A DNA stretch of 44,478 nucleotides from Paraburkholderia dilworthii (GCF_000472525.1 NZ_AWZT01000054.1:1-44478), one strand, 5' to 3'. Positions 17,046 to 25,557 are shown, counted from the first letter of the stretch. Notes: generated by a model not told the origin, from the letters alone. A program made the numbers and translations.

Positions 17046-17942
17046 ATGAACTATCGCGGACGCTTCGCGCCGTCGCCTACCGGCCCGCTGCATTTCGGCT
17101 CGCTGGTGAGCGCGCTTGCAAGCTGGCTCGACGCCCGCGCGCATCGGGGCGCATGGCTCGTTCGCGTTGAAGATATCGACGGCCCGCGCACTGTGCCGGG
17201 CGCCGCGCAAGACATTCTCGCCACACTTGAACGCTTCGGCATGCGCGCGGACGAGCCGCCCGACTGGCAAAGCACGCGCCTCGCGCGTTATCAGCAGGCC
17301 CTGGAACAGTTGAAGGCGGCGGGTCTCGTCTATCCCTGCGGCTGCACGCGCAAGGAAATCACCGACTCGCTGCAGCACGCACATGCGCGCAACACGACGC
17401 TCGCCTATCCGGGCACATGCCGCAACGGATTGCACGGCAAGCCGGCGCGCGCGTGGCGCCTGCGCGTACCCGACGACGAAGCGGCCGTGGTCACCTTCGA
17501 AGATCGCTGGCAGGGCAAGCAGACCCAGAATCTCGCCACGGAGGTCGGCGATTTCGTGCTTAGACGAGCGGACGACCAATGGGCGTATCAACTGGCGGTA
17601 GTGGTCGACGACGCCGACGCGGGCATCACGCACATCGTGCGGGGCGCAGATCTGATGGATTCGACGGCAAGGCAGATTTATTTGCAGCGATGCCTGGGCC
17701 TGCCTACGCCTCGATATCTGCACGTGCCGGTCGTGACCAACGAGCACGGCGAAAAGCTCAGCAAACAGAACGGAGCGAGCGCGCTCGACTGCGAGAAGCC
17801 GCTGGAAGCGCTGAGCGCTGCCGCACGACATCTGGGATTGGATGTGGATGGTGGTGCGAGCGCCAAAGCCTACACGACGCTAGACGATTTCTACATCGCG
17901 GCGACCGCCGCCTGGTCGAAGAAAATGCGCCTGGCGGTGTGA
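17046..17942 (+). CDS. gluQ: Glutamyl-Q tRNA(Asp) synthetase GluQRS
   Basis: A truncated paralogue of glutamyl-tRNA synthetase that attaches glutamate to the queuosine at position 34 of tRNA(Asp). The 298-residue protein has only the catalytic domain. RFAPSPTGPLHFGSLVSAL contains the HIGH-like HFGS at 16-19, and KLSKQ at 237-241 is the KMSKS-type loop. The Cys-rich insert (YPCGCTRKEI and YPGTCRNGL) is the expected zinc site. Absence of the anticodon-binding domain separates it from GltX. Both trhO and gluQ modify wobble-position chemistry, though a 280-base gap argues against a tight operon. The 3' end converges on rhlE. Confidence 0.93.
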   Translation: MNYRGRFAPSPTGPLHFGSLVSALASWLDARAHRGAWLVRVEDIDGPRTVPGAAQDILATLERFGMRADEPPDWQSTRLARYQQALEQLKAAGLVYPCGCTRKEITDSLQHAHARNTTLAYPGTCRNGLHGKPARAWRLRVPDDEAAVVTFEDRWQGKQTQNLATEVGDFVLRRADDQWAYQLAVVVDDADAGITHIVRGADLMDSTARQIYLQRCLGLPTPRYLHVPVVTNEHGEKLSKQNGASALDCEKPLEALSAAARHLGLDVDGGASAKAYTTLDDFYIAATAAWSKKMRLAV

Positions 17943-18071
17943 ATCTGCGCTGCATTCGAGGCGCGAGGCTGGCATCCGCATGAGCGCTGCAAAGCTTCGC
18001 AAGCAATCCTGGTCGGTCTAAGCAACCGCAAGACGCCGCGCCAGCGCCTACCCGCAACCCTACGACGACTT

Positions 18072-19535
18072 TTACGACGACGACTTGCGCGGCATACCGA
18101 AGCCGCCCAGCAATGCCGCGAGAGGCTGCTTCGAAGACGACTTCTGCGGTGCGGACCCGGCGGCCTCTGCCTCTTCCACCTTGCGAACCGAAGCAGGCGA
18201 CGGCTCATAAGGTTTCAGGAAAAAATCGTCCACAGGCTGCGCGCGATGGTGATGCGGCCGATCAAACGAGCCCGACGGCCCGCCCGCGCGGCGGCGACCG
18301 CCTCGCTCGTCACGACCCTCGCTACGCTCACGCCGCGGCGCGCGCTCTTCGTGATGATGACGCACAGGCGCATCCACGGTCAGACGCAGTACTTCCAGCG
18401 GACGCTTGATCAGCTTCTCGATATCCGCGAGTTGCTTGCGCTCGTTCGGGCTGCACAGCGACAGCGCGTCGCCGGAAGCGCCGGCGCGGCCCGTACGGCC
18501 GATACGGTGCACATAGTCTTCGGCGTTAAAGGGCAGATCGAAGTTGATCACCGCCGGCAGTTCGACAATGTCGAGTCCGCGCGCGGCAACGTCGGTGGCG
18601 ACCAGCGCCTCGATCTCGCCACGCTTGAACGCATCCAGCGCCTGCATCCGCTCGTTCTGCGAGCGGTCGCCGTGAATCGCCGTCGCGACCACGCCGTCGC
18701 GCTCCAGACTGCGCGCGAGGCGGCTCGCGCCGATCTTGCTGTTGCAGAACACGATCACCTGCTTCAAGCCGCGCTCGCGAATCAACTGAACCACGGCGCC
18801 GGTCTTGTCGCCCTCGGCCACTTCGTAGACGATCTGCGTGACATTCGTCGCGGTCGAATTGCTGCGCGCGACTTCGATGGTCTGCGGATTGCGCAGATAG
18901 GTAGCGGCCAGCTTCTTGATTTCGCCGGAGAACGTGGCCGAAAACAGCAGGGTCTGACGCTCTTTCGGCAGCAGATTCAGAATGCGCTGCAAGTCCGGCA
19001 GGAAGCCCATGTCGAGCATCCGGTCGGCTTCGTCGAGCACGAGGATTTGCACCTGGCCGAGGTTAGCGGTTTTCTGTTGCACGTGATCGAGCAGACGGCC
19101 TGGCGTGGCAATCAGAATCTCGACGCCGCGGCGCAACTGCTCGGACTGCGGGTTCATGTCCACACCGCCGAATACGACGGCGCTGCGCAGTGCCGTGTGC
19201 TTCGCATACGACTGAACGTTCGCGGCGACCTGGTCGGCCAGCTCGCGCGTGGGCGTGAGGATCAGCGCGCGCACCGGATGGCGGGCGGGCGAAGCGCTCG
19301 TGCTCGCCTGCGGCAACAGACGCTGGATGATCGGCAGTGAGAAGCTCGCGGTCTTGCCGGTGCCGGTTTGCGCGGCGCCCATGACGTCGCGGCCTGCCAG
19401 CACGACAGGAATCGCCTCTTCCTGAATCGGCGTGGGAATGGTGTAGCCCGATTCCTTGACTGCTTTCAGGATGTCGGGTGCGAGACCGAATTGATCAAAG
19501 GTCGCAGTGCTGGGCGTGACGGCTGTGTCGGACAT
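18072..19535 (-). CDS. rhlE: DEAD-box RNA helicase RhlE
   Basis: An ATP-dependent RNA helicase of 487 residues involved in RNA decay and ribosome assembly. Motifs: Q motif near 10-37, AQTGTGKT at 55-62, PTRELA at 95-100, TPGR at 144-147, DEAD at 168-171, SAT at 199-201 and HRIGRTGR at 343-350. The spacing and FDQFGLAPDILKAV start fit the RhlE subgroup. After residue 385 comes a basic, Arg/Gly/His-rich tail (RHHHEERAPRRERSEGRDER) and a Lys/Ser-rich end, probably for RNA binding. The transcript appears to carry a structured leader of about 160 bases with a -10 at 19702-19707. Convergent with gluQ. Confidence 0.93.
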   Translation of the reverse strand: MSDTAVTPSTATFDQFGLAPDILKAVKESGYTIPTPIQEEAIPVVLAGRDVMGAAQTGTGKTASFSLPIIQRLLPQASTSASPARHPVRALILTPTRELADQVAANVQSYAKHTALRSAVVFGGVDMNPQSEQLRRGVEILIATPGRLLDHVQQKTANLGQVQILVLDEADRMLDMGFLPDLQRILNLLPKERQTLLFSATFSGEIKKLAATYLRNPQTIEVARSNSTATNVTQIVYEVAEGDKTGAVVQLIRERGLKQVIVFCNSKIGASRLARSLERDGVVATAIHGDRSQNERMQALDAFKRGEIEALVATDVAARGLDIVELPAVINFDLPFNAEDYVHRIGRTGRAGASGDALSLCSPNERKQLADIEKLIKRPLEVLRLTVDAPVRHHHEERAPRRERSEGRDERGGRRRAGGPSGSFDRPHHHRAQPVDDFFLKPYEPSPASVRKVEEAEAAGSAPQKSSSKQPLAALLGGFGMPRKSSS

Positions 19536-19671
19536 GGTGGCTTTCGCTAAAAATGCGCTTGGCGCGTGCGCGCGGCAGCGGTCGGAACCGCAGAAGGCAT
19601 CAGGATGAAGGCGGAGCCACGGCGTTCCGCACGGGACCCGTCGTTGCGGGAAAGAATGCGGCCGGCTCCGG

Positions 19672-19707
19672 CCGGCGGAAACACCCGCCGGAAAGGCCGG
19701 TATTGTA
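19672..19707 (-). promoter_or_regulatory. Probable rhlE promoter and 5'-terminal leader hairpin
   Basis: The minus strand has TACAAT (19702-19707) as a likely -10. Directly after the expected start, CCGGCGG and CCGCCGG pair perfectly around a 6-base loop (19672-19691), followed by more GC-rich inverted sequence. This leaves a leader of about 160 bases before the rhlE ATG. No strong -35 is visible. Confidence 0.42.
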
Positions 19708-19775
19708 GCACTTCAGCAAAAACACTCATGGCGCATGCGCCGGCTTTCTGCTTACGCGGCGAAAGGCCGGCACCG

Positions 19776-19820
19776 GTCCCGGCGCGCCGGCCCGTAACCG
19801 GCCCGTAACCGGCGCGGGAC
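19776..19820. repeat. GC-rich imperfect inverted repeat upstream of rhlE
   Basis: GTCCCG...CGCCGG pairs with CCGGCG...CGGGAC with a small bulge. The loop holds a tandem CCGGCCCGTAA repeated twice. It lies upstream of the presumed rhlE promoter in a 613-base gene-free region (19536-20148). No function can be assigned. Confidence 0.35.
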
Positions 19821-19978
19821 GCCGCGGTGCCTCGCTGGGGAGCGTAGTGCGTTGAGACGACAGCTGCATGACAGAGCGACAAAGCGCTTTTCGGGGACCG
19901 TGTTGCGGCAGTCGCCGCACGTTGTACGCTTTGGCAGCGTCGCGCTGCACCTCGCCGCACCTGTATCGCGCTTCACCA

Positions 19979-20153
19979 CATGACATCGACCTCATGGAAT
20001 CTTGCGCTTCATCACTCCGCGCCGCGTCATGAAGCCTCGCACACCACTACTCCGCGCCGCGTCATGGTGTCCCACGCCTCATCGCTTCGCGCTGCCCCAT
20101 TAAACCTCGCGCGCCGCCACTCGTCGCCGCCTCTTCGCATCTCGCGTCTCACC
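19979..20153. repeat. Degenerate 35-bp tandem repeat
   Basis: Units start at 20014, 20049, 20084 and 20119, exactly 35 bases apart, with the clearest copies sharing ACTCCGCGCCGCGTCATG. A more diverged unit seems to start at 19979 (TCATG and a GCGCTTCATC tail in phase). Copies degrade towards both sides. The array ends at the aldehyde dehydrogenase stop codon. No hairpin or open frame explains it. Confidence 0.6.
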
Positions 20154-21585
20154 ACGTTTCGCGCATTACCATCAGCCGCAGTTCGGTCATGTCCTCGATC
20201 GCATAGCGCACGCCCTCGCGCCCGAGCCCGGAGTCCTTGACGCCGCCATAGGGCATGTTGTCGACGCGAAACGACGGCACATCGTTGATCACCACGCCGC
20301 CCACTTCGAGCTCGTCCCACGCGCGGTGGGCATGCGCGAGCGAATCGGTGAAGACGCCCGCCTGCAAGCCGAAGTCGCTGTCGTTGACGGTCGCGAGCGC
20401 GGCGCCGAAATCGTCGAAACGCTCCAGAATGGCGACCGGCCCGAATGCCTCCTTGCGATGCAGATCGGTGTCGCGCTTCACGCCTTCAAGCAGCGTCGCC
20501 TCGAACATCGCGCCCTCCACCTTGCCGCCTGCGACGATCTTCGCGCCCGCCTGCACCGCGCTCTCCATCCAGCCGGCAAGCCGCTTCGATTCCGATTCGG
20601 AAATCATCGGCCCGACGAAGGTCTTTTCGTCCTTCGGGTCGCCCATCACGAGCGACTTCGTTTTCGCGATCAGCTTCTCGCGCAGCGCATCGTAAATGCT
20701 TGTGTGCACCAGAATCCGCTGCACGCCGATGCAGCTTTGCCCCGACTGATAAAACGCGCCGAACGCGAGCCGGTCGACCACATAGTCGAGCTTGCCGCCC
20801 TGATCGCCGTCGACAATCGCGGCAGCGTTGCCACCGAGTTCAAGAATCACTTTCTTCTTGCCCGCCTTTTTCTTCAACTCCCAGCCCACCGCGGGCGAAC
20901 CGGTAAAGGACAGCAGCTTGAAGCGTTCGTCGATGGTGAAGAGATCCGCGCCGTCGCGATGCGCGGGCAGAATCGAGAACGCCCCCTTCGGCAAGTCGGT
21001 CTCCGCGAGAATTTCGCCCATGATGAGCGCGCCGACCGGCGTGCGGCTCGCCGGCTTCAACACGAACGGCACGCCCGCGGCAATCGCGGGCGCGACCTTG
21101 TGCGCCGTCAGGTTCAGCGGAAAATTGAACGGCGAGATGAACGAGCATGGGCCGATCGGCACACGCTTCACATAGCCGTGATAACCCTTTGCGCGCGGCG
21201 AAATCTGAAGATTGACGATCTCGCCGTCGATCCGCACCGCTTCCTCGGCCGCGACCTTGAACGTGTCGATCAGACGCGTGACCTCGCCCTTCGAGTCGTT
21301 GATCGGCTTGCCTGCTTCGATGCAGAGCGCCAACGCCAGTTCGTCGTAGCGTTCGCGAAATCGCTTCACGCAATGTTCCAGCACCGCCTGGCGCTTGAAC
21401 GGAGGAAAGGCGCGCAGTGCGGGCATCGCGTCCACCGCGAAGCCGATTGCCTTGTCGATCGCGGCTGCATCGGCCATTGCGACGCGGGTCGCGACCTCCC
21501 CGCTGAATTTGTCGGTGACTTCAAGATCCGTGTTGGCCGCCACCGCTTCATTCGCGAGGTAGTACGGGTAAGTCTTGTTCAACAT
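20149..21585 (-). CDS. NAD(P)-dependent aldehyde dehydrogenase
   Basis: Oxidises an aldehyde to a carboxylate with NAD(P). The protein has 478 residues, normal for the superfamily. Visible active-site elements: SPFNFPLNLTAHKVAPAIAA with the oxyanion Asn154, FVLKPAS near 178 (cofactor Lys), FTGSPAVG at 228-235, general base Glu249 in VILELGGN, and catalytic Cys285 in YQSGQSCIGVQR. The set of residues fits the succinate-semialdehyde/lactaldehyde-like broad group; substrate cannot be fixed. It lies 89 bases after the acetolactate-synthase-like gene on the same strand and is probably cotranscribed, suggesting it oxidises an aldehyde made or released by that enzyme. A 35-bp repeat array follows its stop. 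Confidence 0.92.
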   Translation of the reverse strand: MLNKTYPYYLANEAVAANTDLEVTDKFSGEVATRVAMADAAAIDKAIGFAVDAMPALRAFPPFKRQAVLEHCVKRFRERYDELALALCIEAGKPINDSKGEVTRLIDTFKVAAEEAVRIDGEIVNLQISPRAKGYHGYVKRVPIGPCSFISPFNFPLNLTAHKVAPAIAAGVPFVLKPASRTPVGALIMGEILAETDLPKGAFSILPAHRDGADLFTIDERFKLLSFTGSPAVGWELKKKAGKKKVILELGGNAAAIVDGDQGGKLDYVVDRLAFGAFYQSGQSCIGVQRILVHTSIYDALREKLIAKTKSLVMGDPKDEKTFVGPMISESESKRLAGWMESAVQAGAKIVAGGKVEGAMFEATLLEGVKRDTDLHRKEAFGPVAILERFDDFGAALATVNDSDFGLQAGVFTDSLAHAHRAWDELEVGGVVINDVPSFRVDNMPYGGVKDSGLGREGVRYAIEDMTELRLMVMRETW

Positions 21586-21674
21586 GACGCATTCTCCTTC
21601 CGATAGGTCACAGGGCTCACAGCGGCTTACAGCGGGTCACACCCGCAGCGCGGCGCAAAAACAGCCGCGGCCGC

Positions 21675-23327
21675 TCACAGTTGCGCGGAGAGCCGCTTGA
21701 TCTCGCGGTTCAGCACGCGCTCGTTATCCGAATAGTCGATGGGCACGTCGATCACATGCACGCCGGGCGTTGCGAAACAGTCGCGCAGCAAAGGTGCGAA
21801 CTCCGCCGCCGATTCGATCCGATGCCCCTTCGCGCCATAACTCTGCGCGTACGCGACGAAGTCCGGGTTCGCAAGCGTCATACCGTAATCGGGGAAATTC
21901 ATGTTCTCCTGCTTCCAGCGGATCATGCCAAACGCGTCGTCGCGCACAATGAGGATGACGAGATCGAGCTTCAGACGCACCGCCGTTTCCAGTTCCTGCG
22001 AATTCATCATGAAGCCGCCGTCGCCGCACACGGCCATCACCTTGCGGTCCGGATGCACGATCTTGGTGGCGATCGCGGACGGCAAACCCGCGCCCATCGA
22101 AGCAAGCGCGTTATCGAGCAGCAGCGAATTCGGCTCGTGCGCGCGGTAGTAGCGCGCGAACCAGATCTTGTACATGCCGTTGTCCAGACACACGATGCCG
22201 TCCACCGGCGTGGTCTCGTACACGTCGTTGACGAGCCGCACCGGGTACATCGGAAAGCGGTCGTCGTGCTGACCTTTCACCAGATGCGCCTCGAAGTGCT
22301 CCTTGATTTCCTTGAAGCGCGTGAAGTCCCAGTGCTCCTGGCGCTCCTTCAAACTTTCCTTCAACTGCCACACCGCATTGGCAATGTCGCCGACCACCTC
22401 GATCTGCGGGAAATAAACCGTATCGACTTCCGCGCCGAGGAAATTGACGTGAATCACCGTTTTCTCGCCGGCCTCGCCGCTGCGCATGAAGAACGGCGGC
22501 TTCTCGATTACGTCGTGCCCGACATTGATGATGCAGTCGGCGTGATCGATCGCTCGGTGCACAAAATCGCCGTCGGATAACGTTGCGTTGCCGAGCCACA
22601 TCGGATGCGATTCGTCGATCACGCCCTTGCCCATCTGCGTGGTGAAAAACGGAATGCCGATCTGGTCCACGAATTCGCGCAGCATCTTGGTCGTCGTCTT
22701 GCGATTGCCGCCCGCGCCGATCATCAGCAACGGATGTTTCGCTTTCGTGATGGCCTCCACGGCGCGCGCGACCGCTTTTTCCTCCGCGACCGGACGCCGG
22801 CTATAACTCTTCGGAATCGGCTTGCCGTCGCCCTCTTCATGCGCGACGTCTTCGGGCAGTTCGAGATGCGTGGCGCCGGGGCGTTCCTCTTCGGCCTGCC
22901 TGACGGCCTCGCGCACCGCCGCCGGAATATTGGCGATCGACACGATCTGGCGCGTGTACTTGGTGAGCGGCTCCATCATCCGTACTACATCCACGATCTG
23001 GAAATGCCCCTGCTTGCTCGACTTGATCGGCTTCTGACCGGTGACCATCAGCATGGGCATGCCGCCCAGTTGCGCGTAGGCCGCCGCGGTGACGAAGTTG
23101 GTGGCGCCGGGGCCGAGCGTCGCAAGACACACGCCGGTGCGGCCCGTGAGACGTCCATAGGTCGCAGCCATGAAGCCCGCCGCCTGTTCGTGACGCGTGA
23201 GGATCAAGCGGATTTTGGAGCGGCGCAGCGATTCGAGCAGATCGAGATTTTCTTCACCGGGGATGCCGAACACGTACTCGACACCTTCGGCTTCCAGCGA
23301 TTTGACGAACAGGTCCGATGCTTTCAT
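21675..23327 (-). CDS. ThDP enzyme of the acetolactate synthase large-subunit family
   Basis: A thiamine-diphosphate enzyme of 550 residues resembling acetolactate synthase, which joins two pyruvates with loss of CO2. The N-terminal YVFGIPGEENLDLLESL and RHEQAAGFMAATYGRLTG (cofactor-activating Glu47) are typical. The cofactor motif begins GDGG at 435-438 and continues to VRDDAFGMIRWKQ, nearer to catabolic AlsS than to biosynthetic IlvB. No regulatory small subunit gene is adjacent, again more like a catabolic or other decarboxylating enzyme. The start at 23327 is chosen because family similarity begins at MKASDLFVKSLEAEGVEYVF; the open frame could begin at a TTG 36 bases upstream. The ribosome site is poor. 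Downstream is an aldehyde dehydrogenase in probable operon; phased 9-bp repeats lie upstream. Confidence 0.85.
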   Translation of the reverse strand: MKASDLFVKSLEAEGVEYVFGIPGEENLDLLESLRRSKIRLILTRHEQAAGFMAATYGRLTGRTGVCLATLGPGATNFVTAAAYAQLGGMPMLMVTGQKPIKSSKQGHFQIVDVVRMMEPLTKYTRQIVSIANIPAAVREAVRQAEEERPGATHLELPEDVAHEEGDGKPIPKSYSRRPVAEEKAVARAVEAITKAKHPLLMIGAGGNRKTTTKMLREFVDQIGIPFFTTQMGKGVIDESHPMWLGNATLSDGDFVHRAIDHADCIINVGHDVIEKPPFFMRSGEAGEKTVIHVNFLGAEVDTVYFPQIEVVGDIANAVWQLKESLKERQEHWDFTRFKEIKEHFEAHLVKGQHDDRFPMYPVRLVNDVYETTPVDGIVCLDNGMYKIWFARYYRAHEPNSLLLDNALASMGAGLPSAIATKIVHPDRKVMAVCGDGGFMMNSQELETAVRLKLDLVILIVRDDAFGMIRWKQENMNFPDYGMTLANPDFVAYAQSYGAKGHRIESAAEFAPLLRDCFATPGVHVIDVPIDYSDNERVLNREIKRLSAQL

Positions 23328-23412
23328 GGAGGGTCTCGCTTGATGGTACGGACGCGGGCGCAAGGCCTGGCCGTGGGTGAGCGGAAACGGATGATCGGAG
23401 ACTCAGGACAGC

Positions 23413-23448
23413 TGCAAAAATTGCAATGACTGCAACGGCGGCAACAGT
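23413..23448. repeat. Four phased 9-bp repeats upstream of the ThDP enzyme gene
   Basis: TGCAA begins at 23413, 23422 and 23431, and GGCAA at 23440, exactly 9 bases apart. They end about 85 bases before the ThDP enzyme ATG, so they lie where an operator would be. A hydrophobic open frame on the minus strand also crosses here, and Ala/Val codons could create part of the pattern. Confidence 0.4.
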
Positions 23449-23632
23449 CACGGCGACAAGCCGAATGCCACGCCAAACAGCTTACTACTCGGGAGGAAAT
23501 GATGCGCGCAAGCGGACAACGCCGCGCGGCGGGAGAAGAAACAAGCGGCGAAACAAGCGGCGGCCTGGGCGGGCCGCGTTATCAATTTCAGCCAAATTTC
23601 CGTCGAAGTCCAGCCGAAGTTCAGCCGACGTT

Positions 23633-23989
23633 TCAACGATTGAGAGTGATGCAGTCGGACAAGACCGGCGACGCGTCTTCGCCGGCCATAGCGTCGTAAA
23701 GATCGGCGCGCGGGCCCTTGGTCCACCAGGTGTAGCTGCCGGCCTGATATTTCGCGCCCGACGCCGCGATCGTATTGACGAACAGCAGTTGCTTGCCCTT
23801 CACCGGCACGAGCGCGAAGCTCTGGCCGTTGGCCGTATTCCAGTAGGTAACGTGCAGGATCCTGCCGGTTGCGCAGGTGTACTTACGCGTTTGACGATTT
23901 TTCGTCTGAACGTCGTCGAGATGCAAGGGTGCGGCGAACGCATAGCCGCACATCACCGCGAGGCTCACTGCAACCAGCCTTTTCTTCAT
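23633..23989 (-). CDS. MliC-family periplasmic lysozyme inhibitor
   Basis: A small secreted protein of 118 residues. MKKRLVAVSLAVMCGYAFAA is a signal peptide with an AFA-A cleavage site near residue 19. The mature part has YTCATGRILHVTYWNT, then FVNTIAASGAKYQAGSYTWW and a C-terminal LSDCITL. This is the MliC/PliC fold: two Cys (39 and 113) that probably pair, and the ASG-x-KY...YTWW signature that inserts into the lysozyme active site. It lacks a proper lipobox, so it is probably soluble in the periplasm, as in PliC. The ATG at 23989 follows a GAGG ribosome site at 7 bases. It lies 22 bases after the DUF6726 lipoprotein gene, likely one operon. Confidence 0.82.
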   Translation of the reverse strand: MKKRLVAVSLAVMCGYAFAAPLHLDDVQTKNRQTRKYTCATGRILHVTYWNTANGQSFALVPVKGKQLLFVNTIAASGAKYQAGSYTWWTKGPRADLYDAMAGEDASPVLSDCITLNR

Positions 23990-24011
23990 TGGATGCCTCG
24001 GTCGTTGCTGC

Positions 24012-24239
24012 TCAAGGGTCAATGACTTCGGCGCAGGCATCGGTCGGCGCGGCGGCCACGTGCCCGACCACGGGCACGATCTTCAGACCAGCCGACGCAA
24101 TGCGGCACGGCGCAGCCGCGAGCCCGCAGCCCGTCAATCCCGCGCAGAGCGCGAACAACGCGCCGAGCGTGCCGAGACGAGCGGCCCTGCCGCGCCACGT
24201 TGCGCCGCGCGACACTGTGTGAGGGGAGTCCTGCCACAT
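24012..24239 (-). CDS. Small lipoprotein, DUF6726-like
   Basis: A 75-residue predicted lipoprotein hidden inside a longer open frame. After an Arg-rich start, GTLGALFALCAGLTGCGLAA is a lipoprotein signal with lipobox LTGC and Cys38 as the lipidated residue. The mature part is only about 37 residues: APCRIASAGLKIVPVVGHVA, then PTDACAEVIDP, the compact pattern I associate with DUF6726 proteins of Burkholderiales. Function unknown; it should sit in the outer or inner membrane facing the periplasm. The ATG at 24239 is chosen for its ribosome site (GAGGTAGG). It is followed at 22 bases by the MliC-family gene and lies 94 bases after purT. Confidence 0.72.
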   Translation of the reverse strand: MWQDSPHTVSRGATWRGRAARLGTLGALFALCAGLTGCGLAAAPCRIASAGLKIVPVVGHVAAAPTDACAEVIDP

Positions 24240-24333
24240 ACCTACCTCGACTTCAATGAGCCCGCCGTCCATTCGACGCGCTCCCATCATTTCAGGCTGC
24301 GAACACAGCCAGGTGCCGGCAGACGCGCAAGCA

Positions 24334-25557
24334 TCATCGCGCAGACTTTCCCGACACCGGCTGCACCGCCGCCGCTGCCTCTTTTGCGCGCGAGCGCGCT
24401 TCACCGATGTTTTCGCCTGTGGCGAGCGCCACGCCCATGCGGCGCTTGACGAAGCTCTCCGGCTTGCCGAAAAGGCGCAGGTCCGCGTTCGGCACGGCCA
24501 GCGCAGCGGCGACGCCTTCAAATGCAATGCCCGCCTCCTCGAGCCCGCCGTAAATCACCGCCGACGCACCCGGCGCGCGCAGCGACGTATCCACCGGCAA
24601 ACCGAGGATCGCGCGCGCGTGCAATTCGAACTCAGAGAAACGTTGCGAGCACAGCGTGACGAGACCCGTGTCGTGCGGACGCGGACTGACTTCCGAGAAC
24701 CATACGTCATCGCCGCGGACGAAAAGTTCCACGCCAAAGAGGCCTCGACCGCCGAGCGCGGCCGTCACCTTGTGCGCGACTTCGCGCGAACGTTCGAGCG
24801 CGAGCGGGCTCATCGGCTGCGGCTGCCACGATTCGACGTAATCGCCCGCCACCTGCACATGACCGATCGGATCGCAAAAGTACGTGGCGACTTCGCCGTT
24901 CGACGGATCGACGGCGCGCACGGTCAACTGCGTAATTTCGTATTCGAAGTCGATAAAGCCTTCGACGATCACACGGCCGTGATTGACGCGGCCGCCGGCC
25001 ATCGCATACTGCCAGGCCGCTTCCACGTCGGCGTCGCTTTTCAGCACCGATTGGCCCTTGCCCGACGACGACATGACCGGCTTCACCACGCACGGATAAC
25101 CGACCTTCGCGATGCCCGCGCGCAATTCCTCGAGCGAATCGGCGAATGCATACGGCGACGTGGGCAAGCCCAACTCTTCGGCGGCCAGACGGCGGATGCC
25201 TTCGCGGTTCATCGTGAGTTGCGTGGCACGCGCGGTCGGGATCACTTCGGCGACACCTTCGCTTTCGATGGCGGCCAACGCCTCGGTGGCGATCGCCTCG
25301 ATCTCGGGGACGATCAGATGCGGGCGCTCCTGCTCGACCAGCGCGCGCAGCGCGGCACGGTCGGTCATGTCGATTACATGCGAGCGGTGCGCAACCTGAT
25401 GACCCGGCGCGTTCGGATAACGGTCCACGGCAATCACCTCGACGCCCAGCCGCTGCAGCGCGATGATCACTTCCTTGCCGAGTTCGCCGGCGCCCAGCAG
25501 CATGACGCGCGTGGCGGATTCAGAAAGGGGCGTGCCGATCCGTTGGCCGATCTGCAT
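24334..25557 (-). CDS. purT: PurT, formate-dependent GAR transformylase
   Basis: Phosphoribosylglycinamide formyltransferase 2 uses formate and ATP to formylate GAR in purine synthesis, bypassing the folate-dependent PurN. The 407-residue protein is an ATP-grasp enzyme: RVMLLGAGELGKEVIIALQR (N-terminal Rossmann-like part), VPEIEAIATEAL near 85, VKPVMSSSGKGQSVL near 155-169 (nucleotide loop) and VWFSEVSPRPHDTGLVTL near 285, all diagnostic of PurT over PurK. The ATG has a good ribosome site (CTGGAG). Two small envelope-protein genes follow on the same strand, without evident functional link. Confidence 0.96.
   Translation of the reverse strand: MQIGQRIGTPLSESATRVMLLGAGELGKEVIIALQRLGVEVIAVDRYPNAPGHQVAHRSHVIDMTDRAALRALVEQERPHLIVPEIEAIATEALAAIESEGVAEVIPTARATQLTMNREGIRRLAAEELGLPTSPYAFADSLEELRAGIAKVGYPCVVKPVMSSSGKGQSVLKSDADVEAAWQYAMAGGRVNHGRVIVEGFIDFEYEITQLTVRAVDPSNGEVATYFCDPIGHVQVAGDYVESWQPQPMSPLALERSREVAHKVTAALGGRGLFGVELFVRGDDVWFSEVSPRPHDTGLVTLCSQRFSEFELHARAILGLPVDTSLRAPGASAVIYGGLEEAGIAFEGVAAALAVPNADLRLFGKPESFVKRRMGVALATGENIGEARSRAKEAAAAVQPVSGKSAR

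Noticed and set aside
19979..20153. CRISPR array
   Set aside because: The 35-bp units are contiguous and degenerate, with no constant repeat and variable spacer structure, and no cas genes are present.
23254..23451. 65-codon minus-strand frame with a hydrophobic start (VTVAAVAVIAIFAAVL)
   Set aside because: GTG start without a ribosome site; most of it overlaps the start of the ThDP enzyme gene out of frame. Kept only as an alternative explanation for the 9-bp repeats.
24240..24527. N-terminal extension of the DUF6726 lipoprotein
   Set aside because: It overlaps the purT end and is Arg/Ser-rich; the lipoprotein ATG at 24239 has its own good ribosome site.
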